The notes under the pieces: generated by a model
Database searches by the model: none
Seen by the model: the letters and a program-made list of their open reading frames with translations, nothing else
Told to the model about the DNA's origin: nothing
In this document: in pieces, positions 32,848-41,394 of the stretch
How positions within the stretch are numbered: position 1 is the first letter of the stretch
Layout: each line of letters starts with the position of its first letter
DNA from: Lentibacillus lipolyticus
Lineage (GTDB): Bacteria; Bacillota; Bacilli; Bacillales; Amphibacillaceae
NCBI GenBank assembly: GCA_004145795.1
Contig: SEIO01000006.1
Coordinates: forward strand, 1-64,000
Length of the DNA: 64,000 bases
Reading direction: 5' to 3'
Program-made: the position numbers and the translations under genes

Positions 32848-33531
32848 TTGCACGAACAAGACAGCAGTGTGATTATGCAGAAGCCATTAAGTGAACTAAT
32901 TGCCGACCAGCTAAAGCGAAAAATTTGGAACGAAGACTTTCAGCTTGGCGAACGGCTTCTTGAGACGGAGCTGGCAGATACCTTTGATGTCAGCCGCAGT
33001 ACGATCAGGGAGGCACTGAAAATCCTGGAGATTGAGGAACTGGTGGTCAGTCAGGCGCGGAAAGGGACATATGTCACTAAATTCACAGATCAGGATGTGG
33101 ACGAAATTATCGAATTGCGTACATTGATTGAGGCGCGTGCATTTACACAAGCCATTCAGTATCTGGAAGAGAAGCATGTGAAGGAGTTGCAGGCAATCGT
33201 TGACCAGATGAAAACGAAGGCAGATGAAAACGATTGGAATGCACTGTTTGATCTTGATATGCAATTTCACAGTTATGTTGTCCAGCTATGCGGCAATTCA
33301 CGAATTATTAAAATTTACGATTCACTGCAAGTGCAAATCAGGACATTTCTTATGCACCTTGATCAGTACTATTCAAGCCACCAGGCGTTCTATGAGGAGC
33401 ATAAACAGCTGCTCCAGGCATTAGTTTCAAAGGATGTGCATACAGTGGAGGGGGGAGTCAGGAACCACATTGAATACGTGGAAACGAAACTGCTCGGTCA
33501 GAAAAATGATACAAAATTCAAGGAGGTATAA
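32848..33531 (+). CDS. GntR/FadR (FCD) family regulator, probable ectoine-locus repressor
   Basis: 227 aa. Winged helix (residues ~12-78) with LAD TFDVSRSTIREALKIL-type recognition helix, then an all-helical FCD ligand domain (~90-215) whose metal-site residues are visible as DLDMQFH (~131), EEHKQLL (~181) and RNHIE (~203). TTG 32848 is the likely start, after AGAGGAG. The gene is first in a unidirectional set of catabolic genes, 3 nt before the aminotransferase. The matching dyads at its own and the doeA promoter point to repression relieved by a pathway intermediate. Proteobacterial ectoine loci use MocR-type EnuR instead, so this is a different control protein. Confidence 0.87.
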   Translation: MHEQDSSVIMQKPLSELIADQLKRKIWNEDFQLGERLLETELADTFDVSRSTIREALKILEIEELVVSQARKGTYVTKFTDQDVDEIIELRTLIEARAFTQAIQYLEEKHVKELQAIVDQMKTKADENDWNALFDLDMQFHSYVVQLCGNSRIIKIYDSLQVQIRTFLMHLDQYYSSHQAFYEEHKQLLQALVSKDVHTVEGGVRNHIEYVETKLLGQKNDTKFKEV

Positions 33532-33534
33532 TGT

Positions 33535-34890
33535 ATGAACAAACAATTTGCCCAAGTAAAAACAGAATTGCCAGGGCCAAAAGCAAAGGAGCTGCTCGAC
33601 AGAAGGCATGCGGTTGTCCCGCACGGCGTCAGCTACGGGGCTCCGACGTTTGTTGACTCAGCAAAAGGGGCCTTGCTCCGCGATGTGGACGGGAATCAAT
33701 TCATCGACTTTGCCGGGGCAATTGGTGTCATTAATGCCGGACATAGTCATGATACAGTTGTCAGTGCGCTGCAGGATCAGGTCGCCAAATATATTCATAC
33801 TGGTTTTAATGTGATGATGAATGATCCTTACATTGAATTTGCAGAGAAGATTGCTGAACTTGCACCAGGCAAATTTCAAAAGAAAGTCATGTTCCTCAAT
33901 AGCGGTGCAGAAGCTGTGGAAAACGCTGTGAAAATTGCCCGCAAATATACAAAACGGCAGGCGGTCGTTTCTTTTACAGGCGGATTCCATGGTCGTACCT
34001 TGATGACGATGTCTATGACTGGAAAAGTAAAGCCATATAAGTATGAGTATGGCCCATTTGCACCGGAAGTCTATCATGCACCATTCCCATACAATTATCG
34101 TCGTCCGGAACAGATGACGGAAGATGAATATACAGAGCACTTGCTGGAACAGGTGAAGAATTTCTTCATTAGCGAAGTGGATCCGAGTCAGGTTGCAGCC
34201 TTCATCATGGAACCAGTTCAAGGGGAGAGCGGTTTTATTATCCCGAATAAAAAGTTCGTTCAAGGGGTATATGACTTGTGCAAGCAGCACGGTATCCTAT
34301 TCATTGCTGATGAAATACAGACCGGATTCGGACGGACTGGAAAATATTTTGCCGTGGACCACTTTGGAATTACGCCAGACTTGATTACTATTTCCAAATC
34401 AATGGCAGCAGGTTTGCCAATTAGCGGTGTCATCGGCCGGCAGGAAGTAATGGACGGTGCTTCCGGCGGTGAACTTGGCGGAACATTCTGCGGTAGTCCA
34501 CTTGGCTGCAGGGCTGGGCTTGCTGTGCTTGAAGTGATGGAAAAAGAGAAGCTTAATGACCGCGCTGTAACGATCGGCAACAAAGTGATGGAGTCATTCA
34601 AGAAAATGAGCGATCGGTTTGATGAAGTTGGGGATTACCGCGGACTTGGCGCGATGTGTGCAATAGAATTTGTGAAGGATCCTGAAACGAAGGAGCCTGC
34701 TAAAGAACTAACGGCTCAGGTACTGCAGGAAGCTCGTAAACGAGGACTTATCGTACTGAAAGCAGGTGTCCATGACAACGTGGTTCGTCTATTGATGCCG
34801 CTCGTAATCACCGATGAGCAGCTGGATGAAGGGCTTACTATCCTTGAAGAGGCAGTTGAAGCCGTAGTTGCCGGTGAGAAAGTCGGATAG
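33535..34890 (+). CDS. Class III aminotransferase, GabT/DoeD-like
   Basis: 451 aa. Phosphate cup NSGAEAVENAVKIARKYT (residues ~123-140), PLP aspartate in FIADEIQTGFGRTGKYF (~260) and Schiff-base lysine in ISKSMAAGLPISGV (~286). Closest by eye to 4-aminobutyrate aminotransferases. In an ectoine locus the expected activity is DoeD, transamination of L-2,4-diaminobutyrate to aspartate semialdehyde; GABA and diaminobutyrate both present an omega-amino group, so one enzyme may serve. It follows gntR by 3 nt, with AGGAGG overlapping the gntR end, and precedes the dehydrogenase. Confidence 0.85.
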   Translation: MNKQFAQVKTELPGPKAKELLDRRHAVVPHGVSYGAPTFVDSAKGALLRDVDGNQFIDFAGAIGVINAGHSHDTVVSALQDQVAKYIHTGFNVMMNDPYIEFAEKIAELAPGKFQKKVMFLNSGAEAVENAVKIARKYTKRQAVVSFTGGFHGRTLMTMSMTGKVKPYKYEYGPFAPEVYHAPFPYNYRRPEQMTEDEYTEHLLEQVKNFFISEVDPSQVAAFIMEPVQGESGFIIPNKKFVQGVYDLCKQHGILFIADEIQTGFGRTGKYFAVDHFGITPDLITISKSMAAGLPISGVIGRQEVMDGASGGELGGTFCGSPLGCRAGLAVLEVMEKEKLNDRAVTIGNKVMESFKKMSDRFDEVGDYRGLGAMCAIEFVKDPETKEPAKELTAQVLQEARKRGLIVLKAGVHDNVVRLLMPLVITDEQLDEGLTILEEAVEAVVAGEKVG

Positions 34891-34944
34891 AATAATAGAA
34901 TTCTAACTATGGAGTGCGTGGTTTACTATATTGATCAGCGGAAC

Positions 34945-34965
34945 GGCCCCGCTACTTTCGGGGCC
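34945..34965 (+). other. Intercistronic hairpin GGCCCC/GGGGCC
   Basis: GGCCCC-gctactttc-GGGGCC in the 110-nt gap between aminotransferase and dehydrogenase genes. Followed by ATATTACTTTT, not a full T-run, so it may be a weak terminator or processing/stability element. Confidence 0.6.
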
Positions 34966-35000
34966 ATATTACTTTTAATGATGATAGGAGTGACGCAGGA

Positions 35001-36443
35001 ATGACAGTAAAAACAGACGATTACTTGATGTGCATTAACGGCGAATGGGTTGGTGATGAACTTGGAACATTGGACGTTGTCAATCCAGCGAATGGTAAGA
35101 AAGTCGGTACGGTACCAAACGGCGGCGAAAAAGAGGCTGATCAGGCCGTGGAAGCTGCTCATAACGCCTTTGCATCATGGTCTGCTTTAACAGCACACGA
35201 GCGGGCTGCGTATTTGCAAAAACTGAATCAGCTAATGCTGGAACACCAGGAAGAGCTTGCTCAGATCATGACGATGGAAATGGGAAAACCGATTAAAGAA
35301 TCACGCGGCGAAGTCAGTTATGCCGCTTCGTTTATTGAATGGTTTGCGGAAGAAGGCAAGCGTATTTATGGGGAAACCATTCCAACACATAAGGGTGGAA
35401 AACGGCTGCAGGTTTGGAAAAAGCCTGTCGGTGTTGTAGCGGCAATCACGCCATGGAACTTTCCGGCAGCCATGCTGACAAGGAAAATGGGGCCGGCACT
35501 GGCCGCGGGTTGTACAGTCGTCATGAAGCCCTCAGGTGAAAGTCCGCTCACTGCCGTCAAACTGTTGGAACTGTGTGAGAAGGCCGGCTTTCCAAAAGGT
35601 GTTGTGAATCTTGTAACCGGATCATCGTCCAAGATTGCCGGTGCCATTATGGCGAATGATAAAGTCCGCAAGGTTACGTTTACAGGCTCAACGGAGGTTG
35701 GTAAAGTCTTGATCAGGCAAAGTGCCGATCAGGTGAAAAATCTATCACTGGAACTTGGCGGGCATGCACCGCTAATCGTCCTTGATGATGCGGATGTTGA
35801 TTTAGCCGTTAAGGGAGCAGTCGCGTCCAAGTTCAGAAACGCCGGACAGACGTGCATTTGCGCAAACCGTATTTACGTTCAGGAAGGGGTTTATGATGAA
35901 TTTGCCGATAAGCTCGCCAAAGCGGTAGAAGCGTTAAAAGTCGGAGACGGCACGGATGAGACGGTCGATGTGGGACCGCTTATTAACCAGGATGGATTGG
36001 ATAAAGTGAGCCGCCATATGCAGGATGCCGTTTCAAAGGGTGCCAACGTCGTTACCGGGGGCGAACCGGTCACAGATGGCGACGGTGTTTTCTATCAGCC
36101 TACTGTTGTGAAGGATGTTGATGACTCGATGGTCGTTATGCATGAAGAAACATTTGGCCCGGTTGCTCCCGTTCAAAAGATTGCTAGTGATGAGGAAGCG
36201 GCGAAACTGGCAAATAATACACCGTATGGATTAGCTGCCTATGTCTTTACTGAAAATGTTGCCAGGGGTACCAAGCTCATTGAAAAACTGGACTTTGGTA
36301 TCGTCGGCTGGAACGATGGTGCACCTTCTGCGGCTCAAGTGCCATTTGGCGGAATGAAAGAAAGTGGTATTGGACGGGAAGGCGGACAAGAAGGCATTGA
36401 CGCCTTTATTGAGTCACAATACGTTTCTATTGGTATGGAATAA
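35001..36443 (+). CDS. NAD(P)-dependent semialdehyde dehydrogenase, GabD/DoeC-like
   Basis: 480 aa aldehyde dehydrogenase. Cofactor motif FTGSTEVGK (residues ~221-229), general-base glutamate in LELGGHAP (~250) and nucleophilic cysteine in NAGQTCICANR (~284). The sequence is of succinate-semialdehyde dehydrogenase type; in the ectoine route the corresponding step (DoeC) oxidises aspartate semialdehyde to aspartate. Both substrates are C4 semialdehyde acids. It lies behind the class III aminotransferase, giving a transaminase-dehydrogenase pair. Start ATG 35001 follows GGAGTGACGCAGGA. Confidence 0.88.
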   Translation: MTVKTDDYLMCINGEWVGDELGTLDVVNPANGKKVGTVPNGGEKEADQAVEAAHNAFASWSALTAHERAAYLQKLNQLMLEHQEELAQIMTMEMGKPIKESRGEVSYAASFIEWFAEEGKRIYGETIPTHKGGKRLQVWKKPVGVVAAITPWNFPAAMLTRKMGPALAAGCTVVMKPSGESPLTAVKLLELCEKAGFPKGVVNLVTGSSSKIAGAIMANDKVRKVTFTGSTEVGKVLIRQSADQVKNLSLELGGHAPLIVLDDADVDLAVKGAVASKFRNAGQTCICANRIYVQEGVYDEFADKLAKAVEALKVGDGTDETVDVGPLINQDGLDKVSRHMQDAVSKGANVVTGGEPVTDGDGVFYQPTVVKDVDDSMVVMHEETFGPVAPVQKIASDEEAAKLANNTPYGLAAYVFTENVARGTKLIEKLDFGIVGWNDGAPSAAQVPFGGMKESGIGREGGQEGIDAFIESQYVSIGME

Positions 36444-36469
36444 CGCTTGAATGAAAGGATGGTTGCAAG

Positions 36470-36856
36470 TTGAAAGAGGCAATTCGGACAGCAGGTGCCC
36501 CAAAACCGAGTGGTCCCTACTCTCAGGGCGTGAAAAAAGACCAATTCATCTTCGTATCTGGCCAGGATGGTGTCCGGCCGGGCGAAGATGAAGAAAACAG
36601 AGGCTCCATAGCTGAACAGACAGCGGCATGTCTTGATAACATAAGAAACATTCTGGCGGAAAAGGACGCAGACTTACAGGCAATCGTCCACATGACCTGT
36701 CATTTGGCAGAACTTAATGAGCACACGGTACAGGAATTCAACCGTGTCTATGAAACGTATTTCGGTGATGTGGAAGTAAAACCGGCACGGATTACAGTAG
36801 GCAGTCAGCTGCTTGGAACAGATGTAGAAATAACAGTCATTGCTGCCATGGAGTGA
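36470..36856 (+). CDS. RidA family (YjgF/YER057c/UK114) protein
   Basis: 128 aa, the standard RidA length. Signatures GPYSQGVKKDQFIFVSGQ (residues ~15-32) and the C-terminal arginine motif VKPARITVGSQLL (~103). RidA proteins hydrolyse enamine/imine intermediates released by PLP enzymes, above all threonine/serine dehydratases. Its place in the same transcription unit as an EutB-like dehydratase fits exactly this job. TTG 36470 is the only sensible start, with AAAGGA upstream; the nearby ATG is out of frame. Confidence 0.9.
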   Translation: MKEAIRTAGAPKPSGPYSQGVKKDQFIFVSGQDGVRPGEDEENRGSIAEQTAACLDNIRNILAEKDADLQAIVHMTCHLAELNEHTVQEFNRVYETYFGDVEVKPARITVGSQLLGTDVEITVIAAME

Positions 36857-36891
36857 AGTTTTATAGAAAACAGCCTGTAATAAAAGGGGGA

Positions 36892-38151
36892 ATGGCAGTG
36901 AAACCGGAAACCATTCGTACAAAGGCGAACGACATGGCTGGTCAATTGACTGCATGGCGGCGGCATCTACACCGCTATCCGGAATTAAGTTTTCAGGAAG
37001 TGGAGACGTCACGGTTTGTCACCGAGGAATTGCAAAAAGTACCCGGGATGAAGGTGGAGACCAATACCGGCCATGTGACAGCGGTAACTGGCACACTGTC
37101 TTCCGGTCCCGGACCAGTCATCGCGGTACGGGCGGATATGGATGCCTTGCCGATACAGGAAGCAAATGAATGTGACTACAAATCTTGTCATGACGGGGTT
37201 ATGCATGCGTGTGGACATGACGCACATACCGCGATTGGACTGGGGACCGCGCATTTAATTAGCGATTTAATGCGTCAAGGGGAGCTAAACGGAACGGTGA
37301 AATTTTTGTTTCAGCCGGCAGAAGAAGCAGCCGATGCGAGTGGGTCAACCGGTGCCCCGTATATGATTCAGTCCGGCGTACTAGATGATGTCGAACGGGT
37401 TGTTGCACTGCATATGAGCCCGGAAGATTCGGTTGGTGCTGTGAAAATCCATGACGGCTACAGCATGGCAAATGTCGATGTGTTTGAAGCACGTATTTTT
37501 GGAAGCGGTGGTCACGGGGCATACCCGCATCTCAGTACGGATCCCGTCTGGATGGTCGGTCCCGTATTGCAGGCGCTGCACGGCATTGCCGCACGCCGGG
37601 TGTCCCCGCTGGATTCTGCAGTTGTCAGTGTCGGCAGTTTGGAGGCGGGATCAGCGAGCAATGTTATTCCGTCAGAAGTGTTTATGAAAGGAACAATCCG
37701 CAGTTACCAACCTGATGTCCGAAAACTGCTTCATCGGGAACTGGATAAGGCATTTTCGGTTGTTCAGCCTTTAGATGGCGATTATGAACTAAGCGTGAAA
37801 CCAGAAGATCCAGCGTTAAAAAACGATCCAGGAGTCAATCGGGTCTTCCGCCAATCCATCACCCATCTTTATCCTGATTTCAAGATACTGGATACTCCAT
37901 TTGGATTGGGTGGCGAAGATTTTGCTCATATGACAGCCACCGTACCAGGGGCAATGTTTTTCCTGGGGTGTGCGGTCAATGACAGCAGCACACGTGATTT
38001 GCATACACCCCATTTTGATATTGATGAAAATGTGCTGCCGATTGGCGTATCCATCATGGCCGAAACGGTAAGACGTTTACTGCAAACAGATGAAGACCAT
38101 GAAAAGATGCCATCCGATTCGGGGCAGGAATCGGCAATAGGGGAGGGATAG
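36892..38151 (+). CDS. M20D amidohydrolase, candidate N-acetyldiaminobutyrate deacetylase
   Basis: 419 aa. Metal-site blocks MHACGHDAHT (residues ~101-110), PAEEAAD (~143), ALHMS (~172) and HTPHFD (~372); dimerisation domain with GSGGHGAYPH (~205). Ectoine hydrolase yields N-acetyl-2,4-diaminobutyrate, which must be deacetylated; the usual enzyme, DoeB, belongs to the AstE/aspartoacylase family and is absent here. An M20 enzyme in this position is a plausible non-orthologous replacement (inference). ATG 36892 is chosen for its AAAGGGGG; the longer frame begins inside ridA. One nt separates it from the EutB gene. It is about as similar in layout as the M20 enzyme at 16562. Confidence 0.85.
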   Translation: MAVKPETIRTKANDMAGQLTAWRRHLHRYPELSFQEVETSRFVTEELQKVPGMKVETNTGHVTAVTGTLSSGPGPVIAVRADMDALPIQEANECDYKSCHDGVMHACGHDAHTAIGLGTAHLISDLMRQGELNGTVKFLFQPAEEAADASGSTGAPYMIQSGVLDDVERVVALHMSPEDSVGAVKIHDGYSMANVDVFEARIFGSGGHGAYPHLSTDPVWMVGPVLQALHGIAARRVSPLDSAVVSVGSLEAGSASNVIPSEVFMKGTIRSYQPDVRKLLHRELDKAFSVVQPLDGDYELSVKPEDPALKNDPGVNRVFRQSITHLYPDFKILDTPFGLGGEDFAHMTATVPGAMFFLGCAVNDSSTRDLHTPHFDIDENVLPIGVSIMAETVRRLLQTDEDHEKMPSDSGQESAIGEG

Positions 38152-38152
38152 C

Positions 38153-39130
38153 ATGCCGGTAAACACCCTCACACAGCAGGATGTCTGGGAGGCAAAAAAA
38201 CGTATCAGCCCCAGTGCAGCAAATACACCACTCATTTACGCACCGGAACTGTCCGATAGAACGGGAGCAACCATCCATTTGAAACTGGAAAATCTAAACG
38301 AATCTGGATCCTTTAAAATCAGAGGGGCAACCAATAAGATTTTCAGTTTATCTGCGGAACAGAAGGAAAAAGGTGTAACAACCTTTTCCACCGGCAATTT
38401 TGGCGTTAGTGTTGCAATAGTTGCTAGTAAATTAGGAATCAAAGCAATCATATGTATCTCCCAGCGGGTTCCGAAAGCGAAAGTGGATGCACTGAAACGG
38501 ACAGGGGCAAAAGTAGAAATAGTCGGGGAATCACAGGATGATGCAGAGAAGTACTGCTACCAGTTGGAACAGGAACACGGCCTGACCGTCGTTCATCCAT
38601 TCGATGACCCGTATATTATCGCCGGGCAGGGGACGATTGGGCTGGAATTGCTGGAAGAACTGCCTGAAGTGGATACAGTGATTGGCGGACTCTCCGGTGG
38701 CGGACTTCACGCCGGGCTGGGAGCAGCATTAAAACCTGCCAACGCGGGTATCAGGGTCATCGGTGTTTCAACGGATAGAGGAGCGGCGATGTATGAAAGC
38801 ATCAACGCTGGAAAGCCCGTTACCGTGGAGGAACAAGATACCCTTGCTGACAGTCTTCTGGGTGGAATTGGCCTCAACAATCAGTATACGTTTCATATGG
38901 TACAGCAGTACGTTGATACTATTTTGCGGCTTCATGAAGAAGGGTTTGCCAGTGGAATGACGTATATGCTGGAGAAACACCGGATGGCAGTGGAAGGTGC
39001 CGCAGCAGCAGGTGTCGGAGCCATCCTGCATGAACGTGTTCGCCCAGGTTCCCATGCAGTTATTGTCATCAGTGGCTCCAGTGTCGATCCAGCAACGATT
39101 TTTTCACTTACACAAGACGGTAAGCTATGA
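38153..39130 (+). CDS. eutB: EutB-like threonine dehydratase family protein
   Basis: 325 aa fold-type II PLP enzyme. PLP lysine in ESGSFKIRGATNK (residues ~49-61), phosphate loop GGLSGGGLHAGLG (~179) and C-terminal serine in VISGSSVD (~312). It lacks the ACT regulatory domain of biosynthetic threonine deaminase. Overall it fits the hydroxyectoine-utilization dehydratase EutB. A beta-hydroxy-amino acid such as 3-hydroxy-2,4-diaminobutyrate, expected from hydroxyectoine after ring opening and deacetylation, would be a chemically logical substrate. EutA and EutC, its usual partners, are not encoded nearby. Confidence 0.82.
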   Translation: MPVNTLTQQDVWEAKKRISPSAANTPLIYAPELSDRTGATIHLKLENLNESGSFKIRGATNKIFSLSAEQKEKGVTTFSTGNFGVSVAIVASKLGIKAIICISQRVPKAKVDALKRTGAKVEIVGESQDDAEKYCYQLEQEHGLTVVHPFDDPYIIAGQGTIGLELLEELPEVDTVIGGLSGGGLHAGLGAALKPANAGIRVIGVSTDRGAAMYESINAGKPVTVEEQDTLADSLLGGIGLNNQYTFHMVQQYVDTILRLHEEGFASGMTYMLEKHRMAVEGAAAAGVGAILHERVRPGSHAVIVISGSSVDPATIFSLTQDGKL

Positions 39131-39147
39131 AAAAACAGGAAACCGGA

Positions 39148-39177
39148 TGCCGAGATGGATCAGCTCATTTCTCGGCA
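39148..39177 (+). other. Intercistronic hairpin between eutB-like and dat genes
   Basis: TGCCGAG-atggatcagctcattt-CTCGGCA in the 119-nt gap. No T-run directly after it, so it is more likely an mRNA stability or processing element than a terminator. Confidence 0.55.
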
Positions 39178-39249
39178 GTGCTTTCCGGCGACCGGCCTTT
39201 TGTTTAAGGAACGGAAGCCAAAAGTTTTCTAAACGGATGGGGAGGTTTT

Positions 39250-40098
39250 ATGGTGAACAACATCTTGTACAATGATCAGATTGTGAAACGGGACCATGTC
39301 GTTGAAATTGAAGACCGGGGTTATCAATTTGGGGATGGCATCTATGAGGTTATCGGTGTATATGATGGTGAACCGTTGCTGATGGACGAACACATGCGGC
39401 GTTTAGAAAGGAGCGCCCGCGAGATTCGGCTGGACCTTCCTGCAGAAACAGACAAATTAAAAAAACAACTGCAGGAACTTGTACAGGTAAACGGATTGGA
39501 AGAGGGGATTATTTATTTACAGGTATCCCGTGGGGTGGCTCCGCGCTTGCATGAATTCCCATCTGCTAATACGAAGGCTGTCACAGTAGCCTATACACGA
39601 GAGGAACCGCGGGAGACCGATTTGGAAGACAACGGTGGAACGGCAGTACTGACAGAAGATATACGCTGGCTCCGCTGTGATATTAAAACATTGAATCTGC
39701 TTCCGAATGTGCTTGCGAAACAAAAGGCAGTGGAAAATAATGCTATTGAGGCGATTTTACACCGTGGTGATACGGTGACAGAAGCAAGTGCGTCCAATGT
39801 GTTTATCGTCAAGGATGGCAAATTGTATACGCACCCGGCTGACAACTATATTTTAAATGGCATCACTAGACAAAAAATCTTACAGCTCTGCGATGAATTG
39901 GGATTGAAGGTGTATGAGGAAACGTACACGGTTGATGATCTGTTAAACGCGGATGAGGTATTCATTTCGGCAACCAAAACCGATATTGCCCCGATTTTAA
40001 AAGTGGATGATAAGACGATTGGCAATGGCATGCCCGGTGATGTGACAAAGCAGCTGGTAAGGGCCTTTCGTTCGCTCTACGAGAAAAAGAAAGCATAA
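39250..40098 (+). CDS. dat: D-amino acid transaminase
   Basis: 282 aa, the length of Bacillus D-amino acid aminotransferase (fold type IV). Hallmarks are EDRGYQFGDGIYEVI (residues ~20-34), the Schiff-base lysine in CDIKTLNLLPN (~145) and the EASASNVF block (~177). It interconverts D-amino acids and 2-oxo acids, typically D-Ala + 2-oxoglutarate to D-Glu + pyruvate. ATG 39250 follows GGGGAGG. Its placement inside a (hydroxy)ectoine gene set and directly before alanine racemase is unusual for a cell-wall enzyme and suggests that a D-configured intermediate is handled here. Confidence 0.9.
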   Translation: MVNNILYNDQIVKRDHVVEIEDRGYQFGDGIYEVIGVYDGEPLLMDEHMRRLERSAREIRLDLPAETDKLKKQLQELVQVNGLEEGIIYLQVSRGVAPRLHEFPSANTKAVTVAYTREEPRETDLEDNGGTAVLTEDIRWLRCDIKTLNLLPNVLAKQKAVENNAIEAILHRGDTVTEASASNVFIVKDGKLYTHPADNYILNGITRQKILQLCDELGLKVYEETYTVDDLLNADEVFISATKTDIAPILKVDDKTIGNGMPGDVTKQLVRAFRSLYEKKKA

Positions 40099-40171
40099 AT
40101 TGAAATTTCATCCCGTGGGGAACCCCCATGGATGTTTGTTGAACCAATCGGCAGATAGGGGGAATGTTGCT

Positions 40172-41311
40172 GTGGCTCAGCCAACCGAATTAACATCCCA
40201 CGGTCCGACAAAGGCCGAAGTTGATTTGACCGCTTTCCGGGATAATGTGGACGTCTTTAAAACCATTGCGGAAAATTCAGGGAGCCAACTGATGGCAGTC
40301 GTCAAAACAAACGCCTATGGACACGGAGTCGTGCCCATAGGCCATGCGGCTATCGAAGCAGGTGCTGACCGGCTTGGGGTAACCACTGTGGAAGAGGGGG
40401 CACTGCTGCGGAAACATGGAATCAGCGTGCCTATCCATGTTTTAAGTTCTATTACTCCGGCGCAAGTGGCAGATGCCGTTCGTTATGATTTGACGCTTTC
40501 CGTTTCTTCCCGTGCATTGGCAGAGGCGATTCATGCAGCAGCTGTCAGCCAGGCAAAGACAGCACCGGTACACTTGAAACTGGACACAGGACTGCACCGG
40601 TTTGGTATTGCACCGGAACATGCACGAGAATTTTGCCGGTCGTGCTACCATTTCACAGGGCTTTACTGGGAAGGAATTTATACACATTTTTCCAGTGCCG
40701 ATGAAGGGGATTGGGAGACAACAGAAAAACAGTTCACCTTATTTATGAATATTGTAATGGAATTAAATGAATGCGGTTACAACTTCCCGATCAGGCATGC
40801 TGGAGCATCCACGATAGCGATGGAAAGGGAAGATATGCATCTCGATATGATCCGGCCAGGGATTGCCTTGTTTGGCTATACACCAGAAGTTCGCCAGCAA
40901 GATAGGCTGCCACTGAAGCCTGTCATGACATTGAAATCCAAAATTCTGCACGTACGGACGATCCCGCCTGCTACACCGGTCGGCTACGGTGGCAATTACG
41001 TCACATCAGGATATGAAAAACTGGCCGTTGTTCCGGTTGGTCATGGAGATGGATATAAACGAGCCCTTTCCAACAAGGGTGAGGTGCTTGTTCATGGTAA
41101 ACGTGCAGCCATCGCTGGGGAAATTTCACTGGATCAAATGATTATTAATGTGACACCGATCGGCGATGTGCGTGAAGGGGATGACGTCATTCTGATGGGC
41201 AGTCAAGGAGGTGATACAATCACAGCACGCGACATAGCAGACAAGGTGGATAGTATAGTTGATGAAGTGCTGGCAAGCCTGATGGAACGGGTGAATCGCG
41301 TTTATAAATGA
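40172..41311 (+). CDS. alr: Alanine racemase
   Basis: 379 aa fold-type III PLP enzyme. PLP lysine in MAVVKTNAYGHGVVP (residues ~33-47), catalytic tyrosine in VGYGGNYV (~271), and ISLDQMIINVT near the C-terminus. It interconverts L- and D-alanine. GTG 40172 is the preferred start, after AGGGGGA; the upstream extension to 40100 lacks a ribosome site. Co-transcribed with dat, it would supply D-alanine as amino donor, or racemise a pathway-specific amino acid. A second, housekeeping alr may exist elsewhere, since this copy lies in a catabolic unit. Confidence 0.9.
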   Translation: MAQPTELTSHGPTKAEVDLTAFRDNVDVFKTIAENSGSQLMAVVKTNAYGHGVVPIGHAAIEAGADRLGVTTVEEGALLRKHGISVPIHVLSSITPAQVADAVRYDLTLSVSSRALAEAIHAAAVSQAKTAPVHLKLDTGLHRFGIAPEHAREFCRSCYHFTGLYWEGIYTHFSSADEGDWETTEKQFTLFMNIVMELNECGYNFPIRHAGASTIAMEREDMHLDMIRPGIALFGYTPEVRQQDRLPLKPVMTLKSKILHVRTIPPATPVGYGGNYVTSGYEKLAVVPVGHGDGYKRALSNKGEVLVHGKRAAIAGEISLDQMIINVTPIGDVREGDDVILMGSQGGDTITARDIADKVDSIVDEVLASLMERVNRVYK

Positions 41312-41394
41312 GAGAAACGCCAGCAAGCGTATAGGAGATATGATGACAACTGGAGACCTCGCAAACAGTAAAATAAAAGTTTGGAGGAGAATGT

